64,000 nucleotides of DNA from positions 62,001-126,000 of the forward strand of contig NZ_DGLD01000006.1 of NCBI RefSeq assembly GCF_002387245.1, written 5' to 3'. Every line of letters begins with the position of its first letter. The first letter of the stretch is position 1. Shown here piece by piece: positions 1-9,799 of this stretch. The stretch comes from Brevundimonas sp. UBA4553. GTDB taxonomy: Bacteria > Pseudomonadota > Alphaproteobacteria > Caulobacterales > Caulobacteraceae. The notes under the pieces were generated by a model that was given only the letters and a program-made list of their open reading frames with translations, ran no database searches and was not told the origin of the DNA. A program made the translations under genes and the position numbers.

Positions 1-1
1 G

Positions 2-412
2 ACCCAGTGCGAAGCCCTGACCCAGGTTTGCGCCCAGGTGTTCGGCAACAACGCGGCCCTGTCGTTCGCCGGCTCCCAAGGTCACTTCGAGCTGAACGTC
101 TATAACCCTGTCATGGCCTACAACTTCCTACAGTCGGTCCGTCTGGTCGCCGACGCGGCCATCAGCTTCACCGACAACTGCGTCGTCGGCATCGAAGCGC
201 GTGAGGACAACATCGAGCGCGGCCTGAACAACTCGCTGATGCTGGTCACGGCCCTGAACGGCAAGCTGGGCTACGACGCCTGCGCCAAGATCGCCAAGAC
301 CGCTCACAAGAACGGCACCACCCTGCGCCAGGAAGCTGTCGGCGGCGGCTATCTGACCGACGCCGAGTTCGACGAAGCTGTCCGCCCTGAAAAGATGATC
401 TCGCCGGGCTGA
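2..412 (+). CDS. fumC: Fumarate hydratase class II, C-terminal part
   Basis: Only the last 136 residues are present; the gene begins before the window. Class II fumarase interconverts fumarate and malate in the cytosolic TCA cycle. The segment shows the end of the family's central helical bundle (GSQGHFELNVYNPVMAYNFL, which resembles the family's GNFELNVxxPV region) and the C-terminal domain with NGTTLRQEA, where GTTLR-E is typical of this superfamily. The frame is open from base 2. A strong terminator follows 26 bp after the stop, so the gene ends its transcription unit. Aspartase and class II fumarase look alike over this region, but the C-terminal sequence fits fumarase better. Confidence 0.93.
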   Translation, partial: TQCEALTQVCAQVFGNNAALSFAGSQGHFELNVYNPVMAYNFLQSVRLVADAAISFTDNCVVGIEAREDNIERGLNNSLMLVTALNGKLGYDACAKIAKTAHKNGTTLRQEAVGGGYLTDAEFDEAVRPEKMISPG

Positions 413-437
413 CTCGTGGTGACACGCTAGAACAAGA

Positions 438-473
438 ACGGCGGCGAGAGCGCTCTCGCCGCCGTTTCTGTTT
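438..473 (+). terminator. Rho-independent terminator of fumC
   Basis: A near-perfect GC-rich inverted repeat (arms about 438-449 and 454-465, ACGGCGGCGAGA against TCTCGCCGCCGT) is followed by a T-rich tract, TTCTGTTTG. It lies just downstream of the fumC stop and also faces the convergent gene at 499-732. Confidence 0.85.
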
Positions 474-498
474 GTCGCTTCGTGCGACGGGCTGCGGC

Positions 499-732
499 CT
501 AGTGCTTCTCGGTCCAGCGCGCCTTGGCTTCGTCCTTGGTCAGGTTCAGATGAACGTGTTCATCGACATGATCCACCCAGCTGACCGGGATCATGTGGTG
601 CTTCAGTCCTGCGCCCATGTCGAACTTGGCCAGTTCGATCTGGTCACCCATCACATGGTCGACCCGGCCGACGTGTCCGCCGTCCGAACCCACGACTTCG
701 AGGTGTTCCTTGATCGTCGAGGCGTTTATCAT
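499..732 (-). CDS. DUF2171 family protein
   Basis: A 77-residue cytosolic protein of the DUF2171 type. It begins MINASTIKEHLEVVGSDG and carries the family features: a PRC-barrel-like start, a G-x-VG-RVD-V segment, a basic patch around LKHHMIPVSWVDHVDEHVHL, and an end that mentions the strand-final KDEAKARW. Function is not established; family members often occur near stress or envelope genes. The start at 732 is chosen because a GGAGAT ribosome site precedes it; the longer frame upstream has no such site. It converges on fumC. Confidence 0.7.
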   Translation of the reverse strand: MINASTIKEHLEVVGSDGGHVGRVDHVMGDQIELAKFDMGAGLKHHMIPVSWVDHVDEHVHLNLTKDEAKARWTEKH

Positions 733-822
733 CGCTGATCTCCATTGCTGTTTGCGGGTGATGGAGACAACGAACCACGACGCTTTCGGGTCCATCAAAA
801 TCGCCCGTCCAGGGAGTTCACG

Positions 823-1416
823 ATGTCGCTGACCATTCATCACGCCCCCCAGTCCCGGTCCACGCGTCTGCTCTGGCTACTGGAAGAGCTGGGAGCGAAG
901 TACGACATCCACTACGTCGAGATCGAGCGACAGGGCGGTCACGGCCACGCCGACCCCAGCAATCCGCATCCGCTGAAGCAGGCGCCGTCCGTGAGCGTCG
1001 ATGGTCAGTTGCTGATCGAGTCGGTGCTGATCTTCCTCTTCCTGACCGACCGCTATCCCGAGGCGAAAATGGCGCCCGGCCCGGACGATCCGCGTCGGGC
1101 CGAGTACCTGTCGTGGCTGGGCCTCTACAACAATGTGCTGGAGAGCGTTCTGACCTCCGGACCACCCGATAGCTGGAACGCCCTGAAGAAGGGAGGCTAC
1201 GCCGCCCTTGACCAACGCTGGCGCGCGGCCATCAAGGACGGCGGCTATATCCTGGGCGAGTTCTCGGCCCTCGACATCCTGTTCGGCAGCCTGCTGCAAT
1301 GGTTCCGGGGCGCCATGCCGCCGGGCGAGCCCTATGATTCCTATGTCCAGCGTATCGGCGGCCGCCCCGCCCTCAAGCGCGCCTGGGCCAAGGATAGCCC
1401 AGAGGGCCACGTCTGA
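823..1416 (+). CDS. Glutathione S-transferase family protein
   Basis: A 197-residue GST-like protein. The N-terminal thioredoxin-fold domain begins MSLTIHHAPQSRSTRLLWLLEELG, matching the family pattern of a catalytic Ser/Cys region before RVLWLLEELG, and contains KQAPSV followed by LLIESVLIFLFL, the glutathione-binding cis-Pro and E-S motif. The all-helical C-terminal domain has the SALDILFGSLL N-cap motif. Substrate cannot be deduced. The start at ATG 823 has AGGGAG nine bases before it. The stop overlaps the start of the next gene by one base (TGATG), so the two are probably cotranslated. Confidence 0.88.
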   Translation: MSLTIHHAPQSRSTRLLWLLEELGAKYDIHYVEIERQGGHGHADPSNPHPLKQAPSVSVDGQLLIESVLIFLFLTDRYPEAKMAPGPDDPRRAEYLSWLGLYNNVLESVLTSGPPDSWNALKKGGYAALDQRWRAAIKDGGYILGEFSALDILFGSLLQWFRGAMPPGEPYDSYVQRIGGRPALKRAWAKDSPEGHV

Positions 1417-1601
1417 TGGGCGAGGTCATCAACCTGAACAAGGCGCGCAAGGCCCGCGACAAGGCCGAAGCCAAACGCACCGCCGACGCCAACCGCCTGA
1501 CGTTCGGCCGCACCAGGTCAGAGAGTCAGTCGACGCAGAAGGAGCGCGACAGGGAGGCGGCCCGCCTTGACGGCCACAAGCTGGATGAGCCTGAGACCTA
1601 G
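1416..1601 (+). CDS. DUF4169 family small basic protein
   Basis: A 61-residue, highly charged protein beginning MGEVINLNKARKARDKAEA and ending in DGHKLDEPET, the typical form of the alphaproteobacterial DUF4169 family. It has no membrane segment and is rich in Lys, Arg, Glu and Asp, probably largely helical or disordered. Function is unknown. It overlaps the preceding GST gene by one base and its 3' end overlaps the convergent transporter gene by four bases. In related genomes this family is often found next to ribbon-helix-helix proteins, one of which lies at 3082-3318 here. Confidence 0.75.
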   Translation: MGEVINLNKARKARDKAEAKRTADANRLTFGRTRSESQSTQKERDREAARLDGHKLDEPET

Positions 1602-2530
1602 GCCGCCGACCGCTTCGGCGCGCGGATCAGGAACAACTGCCCCGCCAGCACCAAGGCCAGCCCGAGGAAGGCGATCACGCCGAACCGCGCGCCCTCAAAC
1701 AGCACCGACACCAGCATGGCGATCGGGGGCGTCAGGGCAGAGATATAACTGGCCAGCGCATACCCCCTGGCCCGCGCAATGGTGAAATACAGGCCGAATG
1801 CGATCACCGAGCCGAACAGCGACAGGTACAACAGCGAGATGACATAGGCCGGGCTCCACGCCACCGACCACGACACCCCCGTCGCCAGCCCATACAGCGC
1901 CAGCGCACCCGTGCCATAGGCCATGGCCCAGGCTGTGCCCGGCAGGACCTGAGCTCCCGCCTGCTGTCCCTTCCAGGCGAACCAGTTGCCGAAGGCCGAG
2001 GCCACGACGGCGATAACGGCGTACGTCACTCCCTCGACGGCGTGCAGGCCCAATCCGGCCCCCAGCACCTCGCCGCCCGACAGGACGGCCACGCCGATCA
2101 CCCCCATTCCGGCCCCCAGCCAGGCCGCCGGCGCCGCCTTCTGCTTCGAGGCGACGCGGAACAGGATCAGGTTGAGGAAGGCCAGGGCCGCAAAGATCAC
2201 CGCCACCACGGCCGAGGCGATCTTCTCTTCCGAGGCGTAGACAAAGGCGTAGCTGATCGCGAACGAGAACAGGCCCTGCCCCATGGCCATCAGGTGCTGC
2301 GGTCGCGTCATGGCCAGTCGCCCCCCCGTCGCCTTGACCACCAGAGCCAGAACGGCTGCCGCGATGGCGAAACGCATCACCACCGACACCACCGGGTCGA
2401 CCGCTCCCAACTGGAAGGTGATGGCGTACCAGGTCGTGCCCCAGATCAATGCGCAGACGCCGATGCCGCCGAGCGCCAGATGGGCGGGCGACATCAGCGG
2501 TTTCGCAGGCTGGGCCACGGGATCGGACAT
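1598..2530 (-). CDS. EamA/DMT family transporter
   Basis: A 310-residue inner-membrane protein with about ten hydrophobic segments arranged as two EamA repeats. The first starts near residue 18 (GIGVCALIWGTTWYAITFQLG, the W-G-x-x-(F/W) signature of drug/metabolite exporters); the second starts near residue 160. Members export amino acids, nucleobases or other small metabolites, and the substrate cannot be told from sequence. It is transcribed away from the lipoprotein cluster at 2669. Confidence 0.88.
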   Translation of the reverse strand: MSDPVAQPAKPLMSPAHLALGGIGVCALIWGTTWYAITFQLGAVDPVVSVVMRFAIAAAVLALVVKATGGRLAMTRPQHLMAMGQGLFSFAISYAFVYASEEKIASAVVAVIFAALAFLNLILFRVASKQKAAPAAWLGAGMGVIGVAVLSGGEVLGAGLGLHAVEGVTYAVIAVVASAFGNWFAWKGQQAGAQVLPGTAWAMAYGTGALALYGLATGVSWSVAWSPAYVISLLYLSLFGSVIAFGLYFTIARARGYALASYISALTPPIAMLVSVLFEGARFGVIAFLGLALVLAGQLFLIRAPKRSAA

Positions 2531-2618
2531 TGCGGGGCTCTCGACGACTCGGGAAGAAGTTCGGCTCCTCCGTTAGCACCCGATCACACGCGCCGCGCCT
2601 CACGTCTTGCAGCCTTAT

Positions 2619-2644
2619 GTGACGCTGATGCGTTCTGCTAAGCT
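2619..2644 (+). promoter_or_regulatory. Candidate housekeeping promoter for the lipoprotein-RHH-SIMPL cluster
   Basis: GTGACGC (2619-2625), an 11-base spacer and GCTAAGCT (2637-2644) resemble the Caulobacter housekeeping pattern TTGACGS-N10-14-GCTANAWC, with 6 of 7 and 5 of 8 matches. The site is 24 bases before the first start codon. The match is visual only. Confidence 0.35.
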
Positions 2645-2668
2645 CGCCTTCTCACAGGATCTTTCATC

Positions 2669-3079
2669 ATGCGCTTCCTTCCGCTGATCGCCCCGCTCGC
2701 CCTGGTGGTCGCCGCCTGCTCCAGCGTAGGCGGGCCAGAGGCTGAAACGACGTCGGTCGAAGTCACCGCCGCCTATCGCGAACGCATCATGCTCCCGCCG
2801 GGCCATGTCCTGACGGTCAAGGTGGAGGACGTCAGCCTGATGGACGCCCCCGCGCGCGTTCTGGCCGAAAGCCGCCAGCCGCTGGAGGGTCGCGGCCCGC
2901 CCTACTCCGTTACCCTCTCGGTGCCGAACAGCCAGATCGACCAGCGCCACACCTATGCCGTGCGCGCTGAGATCCGCGATCCCGCCGGCGCCCTGCGCTT
3001 CACCACGGATACCCGCCACTCGGTCCTGACCAACGGCGCGGCGAACAAGGTCGACATCATGATGGTCGGCGTCCGCTAA
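2669..3079 (+). CDS. YbaY-family type lipoprotein
   Basis: A 136-residue predicted lipoprotein. The signal peptide MRFLPLIAPLALVVAACSS ends in a lipobox with the modified Cys at residue 17. The mature part follows the YbaY pattern: a beta-rich domain with Y-x-ERI-LPPG-VLTVKVEDVS, then a strand with P-YSVTLSVP and R-HTYAVRAEI-D-AG-LRF-TDTRHSVLT, as in proteins annotated as YbaY or type III pilotin-like. It probably sits on the periplasmic face of a membrane. Exact role is unknown. It starts a three-gene run with 3082 and 3315; the next gene begins 3 bp after its stop. Confidence 0.85.
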   Translation: MRFLPLIAPLALVVAACSSVGGPEAETTSVEVTAAYRERIMLPPGHVLTVKVEDVSLMDAPARVLAESRQPLEGRGPPYSVTLSVPNSQIDQRHTYAVRAEIRDPAGALRFTTDTRHSVLTNGAANKVDIMMVGVR

Positions 3080-3081
3080 CC

Positions 3082-3318
3082 GTGAGCAGCCTCGCCAAGC
3101 GTTCCGTCCTCCTGTCCGGTCACGCCACTTCGGTAGCGCTGGAACCGGAATTCTGGGCCGTTCTGGACGCCATCGGGGCTGAATTGAACCTCGGCCGCGC
3201 CGCCTTGTTGATCCGCATCGACGCCTGGCGCGGCCGCCGCCCTCTCGCCTCTGCCTGTCGCGTCCTGGCTCTCCAGTGGACCGGCGGCGACCGCAGCTTT
3301 GCAGGAACAGAGCCATGA
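3082..3318 (+). CDS. Ribbon-helix-helix domain protein
   Basis: A 78-residue protein starting from GTG. The sequence LAKRSVLLSGHATSVALEPEFWAVLDAIGAE has the short beta strand (RSVLLSGHATSVALE) followed by two helices seen in the alphaproteobacterial RHH_4 family. These are taken to be DNA-binding by fold, but targets are not known. The gene is coupled to its neighbours: 2 bp after the lipoprotein gene, and its stop overlaps the start of the SIMPL gene (ATGA). Its tail after residue 60 is divergent. Confidence 0.75.
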   Translation: MSSLAKRSVLLSGHATSVALEPEFWAVLDAIGAELNLGRAALLIRIDAWRGRRPLASACRVLALQWTGGDRSFAGTEP

Positions 3319-4034
3319 CGACCGACAACCGCCTGATCCCTGCGGTCGTGATCGGCGGTCTTCTCGCCGTCGGTCTGATCGGCGCCGGCGCCCTGATCGG
3401 TCAGGGCGTCGTAAACGCCCGCGCCGGCGATCGCTCTGTCACCGTGCGCGGCCTGGCTGAAAAGGACGTGAAGGCGGATCTGGCCGTCCTGCCGATCCGC
3501 TTTACGGCCTCGGGCGAGGTCCTGTCCGAGGTTCAGGCCCGCATCGACGGGGACCTGGCCATCGTGCGCCAGTTCCTCAAGGCCCAGGGCTACCCGGACA
3601 CCTCGGTCGATCTGGGTCAACTCGGCGTCGCCGACACCCGCTCGCGCGAATACGCCAGCCAGACCGGCGGCCCTCGCTTCATCCTGACCCAGACAGTGAT
3701 CGTGCGGACCAATGACGTGGACCGGGTCCAGACCACCACCCGCAACCTGAACGATCTGGTGCGTCAGGGCGTGGTGCTGCAGGACTTCCAGGGGCCGTCC
3801 TACATATTCACCAGGCTGAACGACGTGCGCCCCGCCATGATCGCCGAGGCCACCGCCGCCGCCCGCACCGGCGCAGTCCAGTTCGCCAAGGATTCGGGGG
3901 CGCCGCTCGGCCCCATCAAGTCGGCAGGTCAGGGCTCTTTTGAAATCCTGCCTCGGGATGGAGCCGGCGACGAAGCCACCTCGCTGAACAAGAAGGTCCG
4001 CGTGGTGACCACCATCAGCTATCGCCTGAAGTAG
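3315..4034 (+). CDS. SIMPL domain (DUF541) envelope protein
   Basis: A 239-residue protein with one N-terminal membrane segment (about residues 9-30) and a periplasmic SIMPL/DUF541 domain. Diagnostic stretches are SVTVRGLAEKDVKADLA near residue 40, a repeated beta-alpha unit in the middle, and the C-terminal VRVVTTISYRLK. Proteins of this family form oligomeric rings in the periplasm or on the surface and have been linked to oxidative and envelope stress, though the molecular function is unclear. Start at ATG 3315 overlaps the preceding stop, and a longer frame upstream lacks a ribosome site. Confidence 0.86.
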   Translation: MTTDNRLIPAVVIGGLLAVGLIGAGALIGQGVVNARAGDRSVTVRGLAEKDVKADLAVLPIRFTASGEVLSEVQARIDGDLAIVRQFLKAQGYPDTSVDLGQLGVADTRSREYASQTGGPRFILTQTVIVRTNDVDRVQTTTRNLNDLVRQGVVLQDFQGPSYIFTRLNDVRPAMIAEATAAARTGAVQFAKDSGAPLGPIKSAGQGSFEILPRDGAGDEATSLNKKVRVVTTISYRLK

Positions 4035-4038
4035 TCGC

Positions 4039-4338
4039 TCAGCCCTCGGCCGGCGCCGTCACGGTCGGCGGCTCGGCCGGACGCGGCGCATCCGGCAGGC
4101 GCGGTGCTTCCGGCAACTTTGGCGCGGGGACGTTGATGTCCAGGTTGACCTCGGGCGCCTGGGGCGCAGCAGGCGGTTGCCCGCCAGAGTAAACGAACCA
4201 GCCGATGACGGCGACGGCGACGATCAGGCCGCCGACGATAAAGGCCAAGGCTCCACCTCCGCTCTTCCGCGCTGGCGCAGTGTTAATCGTCGTCTGATGC
4301 ACCACTCGCTCAGGCGGCGGGATATTGGGATCGGTCAT
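4039..4338 (-). CDS. Single-pass membrane protein with proline-rich tail, paralogue of the next gene
   Basis: A 99-residue protein with no recognised domain. An N-terminal cytoplasmic stretch of about 28 residues is followed by one membrane helix, GGGALAFIVGGLIVAVAVIG (about 27-46), and a Pro/Ala-rich tail with NLDINVPAPKLPEAP. The gene at 4351-4536 has the same plan: G-G-x-ALAFIVGG then V-V-V, then NVDVEVKLPEVSAP. The two are adjacent on the same strand, 12 bp apart, and look like a tandem duplication. The tail probably lies in the periplasm. Function unknown. Confidence 0.7.
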   Translation of the reverse strand: MTDPNIPPPERVVHQTTINTAPARKSGGGALAFIVGGLIVAVAVIGWFVYSGGQPPAAPQAPEVNLDINVPAPKLPEAPRLPDAPRPAEPPTVTAPAEG

Positions 4339-4350
4339 ATCAGCGTCTCC

Positions 4351-4536
4351 TCACGGATTGCCCGGCGCGGCGGGCGCCGAAACCTCGGGCAACTTCACCT
4401 CGACATCGACATTCTTCGTTTCAGGCACGCCGCCTCGGCCCAGCAGGAACCAGGCCAGCACCGCCACCACGACCACCAGGCCGCCGACGATAAAGGCCAG
4501 TCCGGCGTTTCCGCCTCCGCTTGAACTCTCAGCCAT
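4351..4536 (-). CDS. Single-pass membrane micro-protein, paralogue of its neighbour
   Basis: A 61-residue protein: short Ser/Gly start (MAESSSGGGNA), one membrane helix (GLAFIVGGLVVVVAVLAWFL, about 12-31) and a short tail with NVDVEVKLPEVSAPAAPGNP. The tail repeats the hydrophobic/acidic strand plus Pro-Ala pattern of the gene at 4039-4338. The start at 4536 is preferred over an upstream ATG because AGGGAAAT lies just before it. No family recognised beyond the local pair. Confidence 0.65.
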   Translation of the reverse strand: MAESSSGGGNAGLAFIVGGLVVVVAVLAWFLLGRGGVPETKNVDVEVKLPEVSAPAAPGNP

Positions 4537-4685
4537 GATTTCCCTTCCATTCCTTCCCCTGAGGGCGAAAGAACGGAGGTCAGGCTTGGCGGTTCCCATT
4601 GGTCATTATCGCATCGGGGCCTGACTTTGGCCTCTGTGCTGCTTATGTTCTCCTTCGAATCCGCCTTGCGTGAGCCGCTTATCCT

Positions 4686-7025
4686 GTGACCGACCTGCCC
4701 GCCCCCCGCATTTCCGACCTCGCCCGCGCCCAGTCGCCCGACGGCGCCGCCGGCGTTGGCGACTACCTGTCCGGTCTGAATCCAGAGCAGCGGTTGGCGG
4801 TCGAGACGACCGAGGGTCCGGTCCTGGTCCTGGCCGGCGCCGGCACAGGCAAGACCCGCGTCCTGACCACCCGTCTGGCCCATATCCTGGCTACGGGCCG
4901 GGCCAGGCCATGGGAACTGCTGGTCGTCACCTTCACCAACAAGGCCGCGCGCGAGATGCGCGAGCGCATCACTCATCTGATCGGCCCGTCGGCCGAGGGC
5001 CTGCGCTGGCTCGGCACCTTCCACTCCGTCGCCGCCCAGATTCTCCGCCGTCACGCCGAACTGGTCGGGCTGAAGTCCAGCTTCACCATCCTCGACACCG
5101 ATGATCAGGAGCGGCTGCTGAAACAGCTGTTGGAAGCGGCCAACATCGACACCAAGAAGCACACGCCCAAGTCGCTGGCCCACCTGATCGACCACTGGAA
5201 GAACCGCGGCTGGACCCCCGACAAGCTGCCGCCGGGCGAGGACTTCGCCAATGGCAAGGGCCACGCCCTCTACGCCGCCTATCAGAAACGCCTGGCCACG
5301 CTGAACGCCTGCGACTTTGGCGACCTGTTGCTGCACAACCTCACCATCCTGTCGCAACACGCTGATCTGGCTGCAGAATATCGCAACCGCTTCCGCTACA
5401 TCCTGGTTGACGAGTATCAGGACACCAACGTCGCCCAGTATCTGTGGCTGCGTCTGCTGACCTCCTCGACCGGCAACGTCTGCTGCGTCGGCGACGACGA
5501 TCAGTCGATCTACGGCTGGCGCGGGGCCGAGGTGGACAACATCCTGCGGTTCGAGCGCGACTTCCCCGGCGCCAAAATCGTCAAGCTGGAACGCAACTAC
5601 CGCTCGACCAAGCATATCCTGGGCGCCGCCTCGGCCCTGATCGCCACCAATCAGGACCGTCTGGGCAAGACCCTGTGGACCGAGGACGACAGCGGCGACA
5701 AGGTTCGCGTGCGCGGTGTCTGGGACGGAGAGGCCGAAGCCCGCCTGATCGCCGACGAGATCGAGACGGCCCGCAAGCAGGGCATGAAGTACAGGGACAT
5801 GGCGGTCCTGGTCCGCGCCTCCTTCCAGATGCGGGCCTTTGAAGAACGCTTCGTCATGCTGGCCGTCCCCTATCAGGTCATCGGCGGTCCGCGCTTCTTC
5901 GAGCGCGCCGAAATCCGCGACGCCCACGCCTATCTCCGCCTGATCCAGTCCGAGGACGACGATCTGGCCTTCGAGCGGATCGTCAACGTGCCCAAGCGCG
6001 GCATCGGCGACACCAGCGTGCAGAAGATCCTGCACATCGCCCGCGAGAACGGCGTCTCGGCCATGCAGGCGGTGCGCCATCTGATCACCACGGACGAGCT
6101 TCAGGCGCGCACCCGCACGCCCCTGGCCAACTTCGTGCGCGACCTCGACCGCTGGCGCGATCTGGCGACCATGGGCACGCCCCACTGGCAGGTGACCGAG
6201 ACCCTGCTGGACGAGAGCGGCTACACCGACATGCAGAAGGCCGATCGCACCAGCGGCCAGACGCGTCTCGACAACCTCAAGGAACTGACCCAGGCCATGC
6301 AGGCCTTCGAGACCCTGCAAGGCTACCTTGAGCACGTCTCCCTGGTCATGGACCTCGATCGCGCCGCGCCTGAATCCGAGAGTGGCGCGGTGCAGATCAT
6401 GACTTTGCACGGGGCCAAGGGGCTGGAGTTCCCGTTGGTCTTCCTGCCGGGTTGGGAGGAAGGCGTCTTCCCCTCACAGCGCAGCATCGACGAGAAGGGC
6501 GTTAAGGGCCTGGAGGAGGAACGCCGCCTCGCCTACGTCGGCGTCACCCGCGCCAAGCAGGACGCCCGCATCAGCTTCGCCGCCAACCGTCTGGTCTATG
6601 GCCGCTGGACCACGCAATTGCCCAGCCGCTTTGTCGACGAACTGCCCCTCGCCCACGTCGATCCGCAGTCCGACACCGGCTACTACGGCGCTTCGAGCGG
6701 CATGAAGGAGGCCAAGAGCCGCTGGGACGACGCCCCCTCCTTCGGCGCCGGCTACTCCAGCCCCGGCTGGAAGCGCGCCCAGAGCTTCACCGCGACCCAG
6801 ACCCCCAAGCCCGCCTATGCGCGCCGCGCCGTGATCGAGGGCGAAGGCCGCCTGATCGCCACCGCAGACCCCAAGACAGGGTCCGGCTGGTCACGCGGCG
6901 ACCGCGTCTTCCACCAGAAGTTCGGCTACGGCGCCGTCCGCGCGGTGGAGGGCAACAAGCTGATCGTTGCTTTCGAAAAGGCCGGAGAGAAGAAAGTCAT
7001 CGACACCTTCGTGGAGCGGGCGTGA
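4686..7025 (+). CDS. UvrD/PcrA-type ATP-dependent DNA helicase
   Basis: A 779-residue superfamily 1A 3'-5' helicase for nucleotide excision and mismatch repair and removal of replication obstacles. Motifs: Q-motif LNPEQRLAVE (about 31-40), Walker A GAGTGKT (51-57), motif Ia FTNKAAREM, DEYQDTN (about 242-248), QSIYGWRGA (about 273-281), LERNYRS, and the late motif TLHGAKGLEFPLVF. The C-terminal domain with RVFHQKFGYGAVRAVEGNKL matches the Tudor-like UvrD/PcrA tail. The start is GTG; the first 25 residues are weakly conserved, so a downstream start cannot be excluded. PcrA-like and UvrD-like enzymes are not separable here. Confidence 0.93.
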   Translation: MTDLPAPRISDLARAQSPDGAAGVGDYLSGLNPEQRLAVETTEGPVLVLAGAGTGKTRVLTTRLAHILATGRARPWELLVVTFTNKAAREMRERITHLIGPSAEGLRWLGTFHSVAAQILRRHAELVGLKSSFTILDTDDQERLLKQLLEAANIDTKKHTPKSLAHLIDHWKNRGWTPDKLPPGEDFANGKGHALYAAYQKRLATLNACDFGDLLLHNLTILSQHADLAAEYRNRFRYILVDEYQDTNVAQYLWLRLLTSSTGNVCCVGDDDQSIYGWRGAEVDNILRFERDFPGAKIVKLERNYRSTKHILGAASALIATNQDRLGKTLWTEDDSGDKVRVRGVWDGEAEARLIADEIETARKQGMKYRDMAVLVRASFQMRAFEERFVMLAVPYQVIGGPRFFERAEIRDAHAYLRLIQSEDDDLAFERIVNVPKRGIGDTSVQKILHIARENGVSAMQAVRHLITTDELQARTRTPLANFVRDLDRWRDLATMGTPHWQVTETLLDESGYTDMQKADRTSGQTRLDNLKELTQAMQAFETLQGYLEHVSLVMDLDRAAPESESGAVQIMTLHGAKGLEFPLVFLPGWEEGVFPSQRSIDEKGVKGLEEERRLAYVGVTRAKQDARISFAANRLVYGRWTTQLPSRFVDELPLAHVDPQSDTGYYGASSGMKEAKSRWDDAPSFGAGYSSPGWKRAQSFTATQTPKPAYARRAVIEGEGRLIATADPKTGSGWSRGDRVFHQKFGYGAVRAVEGNKLIVAFEKAGEKKVIDTFVERA

Positions 7026-7133
7026 GCGGCGCGGCCGCTTCTCCACAACTTCCCGCTCGCCGCCCTCTCCAGCTTGCGTCTCGCAGGCGCGGAGCCTACC
7101 AGACCGAACTCCGAATCGCCCCAGACTGTGTAA

Positions 7134-9221
<2,088 letters not shown>

Positions 9222-9232
9222 CCCAGGCATCC

Positions 9233-9329
9233 GTCATCCCGGACGGTCTGCAAGTCCGATCCGGGACCCAGGCGGCGGCTTCAAGCCCCCCAGCGTTCAG
9301 TTTGGATGACAAGCCTGGGGTCCGGGCTC
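9233..9329. repeat. REP-like intergenic palindrome
   Basis: A compound inverted repeat fills the gap after parE. An inner hairpin pairs TCCCGGA (9237-9243) with TCCGGGA (9260-9266). Outer arms GTCATCC (9233-9239) and GGATGAC (9304-9310) are exact reverse complements, and GATCCGGGACCCAGG (9258-9272) pairs imperfectly with CCTGGGGTCCGGGCTC (9314-9329). The core 'gtcatcccgga..gatccgggaccca' is the form of short palindromic elements scattered in alphaproteobacterial genomes. I found no second copy in this window. It may also end parE transcription. Confidence 0.65.
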
Positions 9330-9363
9330 AGCTACGCAGCCTCGAAACGACAGCACTGGGGCT

Positions 9364-9792
9364 TTACCCCTTCAGCAGTCGGTCCCGCGCGGCATTCACA
9401 CGCGCAGCCAAGCCTTCGGTGCCCCCCTGATCGGGATGGGCCCGCGCCATCAAACGGCGCCAGGCGGCCTGCACCTCTTGCGATGTCGCATCCATGGACA
9501 CGCCCAGGATCGCCCGCGCCTCAGCATCCGTCAGGCGTTCGGTGACCGGCGCTCGCGGGGCTACGGGCCGAACCCGCGACTGCACCGCCAGCCACAGTCC
9601 CGCCCCCGCCATGCCGACAGCCGCGAGCCAGACGCCGCGCGAAGCGGCCAGAACCGCTCCCGCGAACAGGGCCGTGCTGAGGATGGTCGCGGAAATGCGC
9701 CAATGGCCGCGCCGGGCGCGTTCGGTCTGCCGGCCCAGCCGGACCAGCGCCCAGACCGCCACGGCGGCCAGCGCCAGCCAGATCAGGCCCAT
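9364..9792 (-). CDS. Membrane-anchored J-domain protein
   Basis: A 142-residue protein with hydrophobic segments at about 1-18 and 35-70 and a C-terminal J domain. The J domain reads LTDAEARAILGVSMDATSQEVQAAWRRLMARAHPDQGG, including the HPD tripeptide that stimulates DnaK ATP hydrolysis, and ends NAARDRLLKG. This layout (membrane segments first, J domain last) occurs in alphaproteobacterial DnaJ-like proteins, including mitochondrial Tim14-like relatives. It probably recruits DnaK to the inner membrane. It follows mipZ by 7 bp on the same strand. Confidence 0.82.
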   Translation of the reverse strand: MGLIWLALAAVAVWALVRLGRQTERARRGHWRISATILSTALFAGAVLAASRGVWLAAVGMAGAGLWLAVQSRVRPVAPRAPVTERLTDAEARAILGVSMDATSQEVQAAWRRLMARAHPDQGGTEGLAARVNAARDRLLKG

Positions 9793-9799
9793 GCGACGA

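Noticed and set aside
4395..6410. Open minus-strand frame of 671 codons opposite the UvrD/PcrA gene
   Set aside because: High-GC shadow of the helicase gene; no domain seen, no ribosome site, and the other strand has all helicase motifs.
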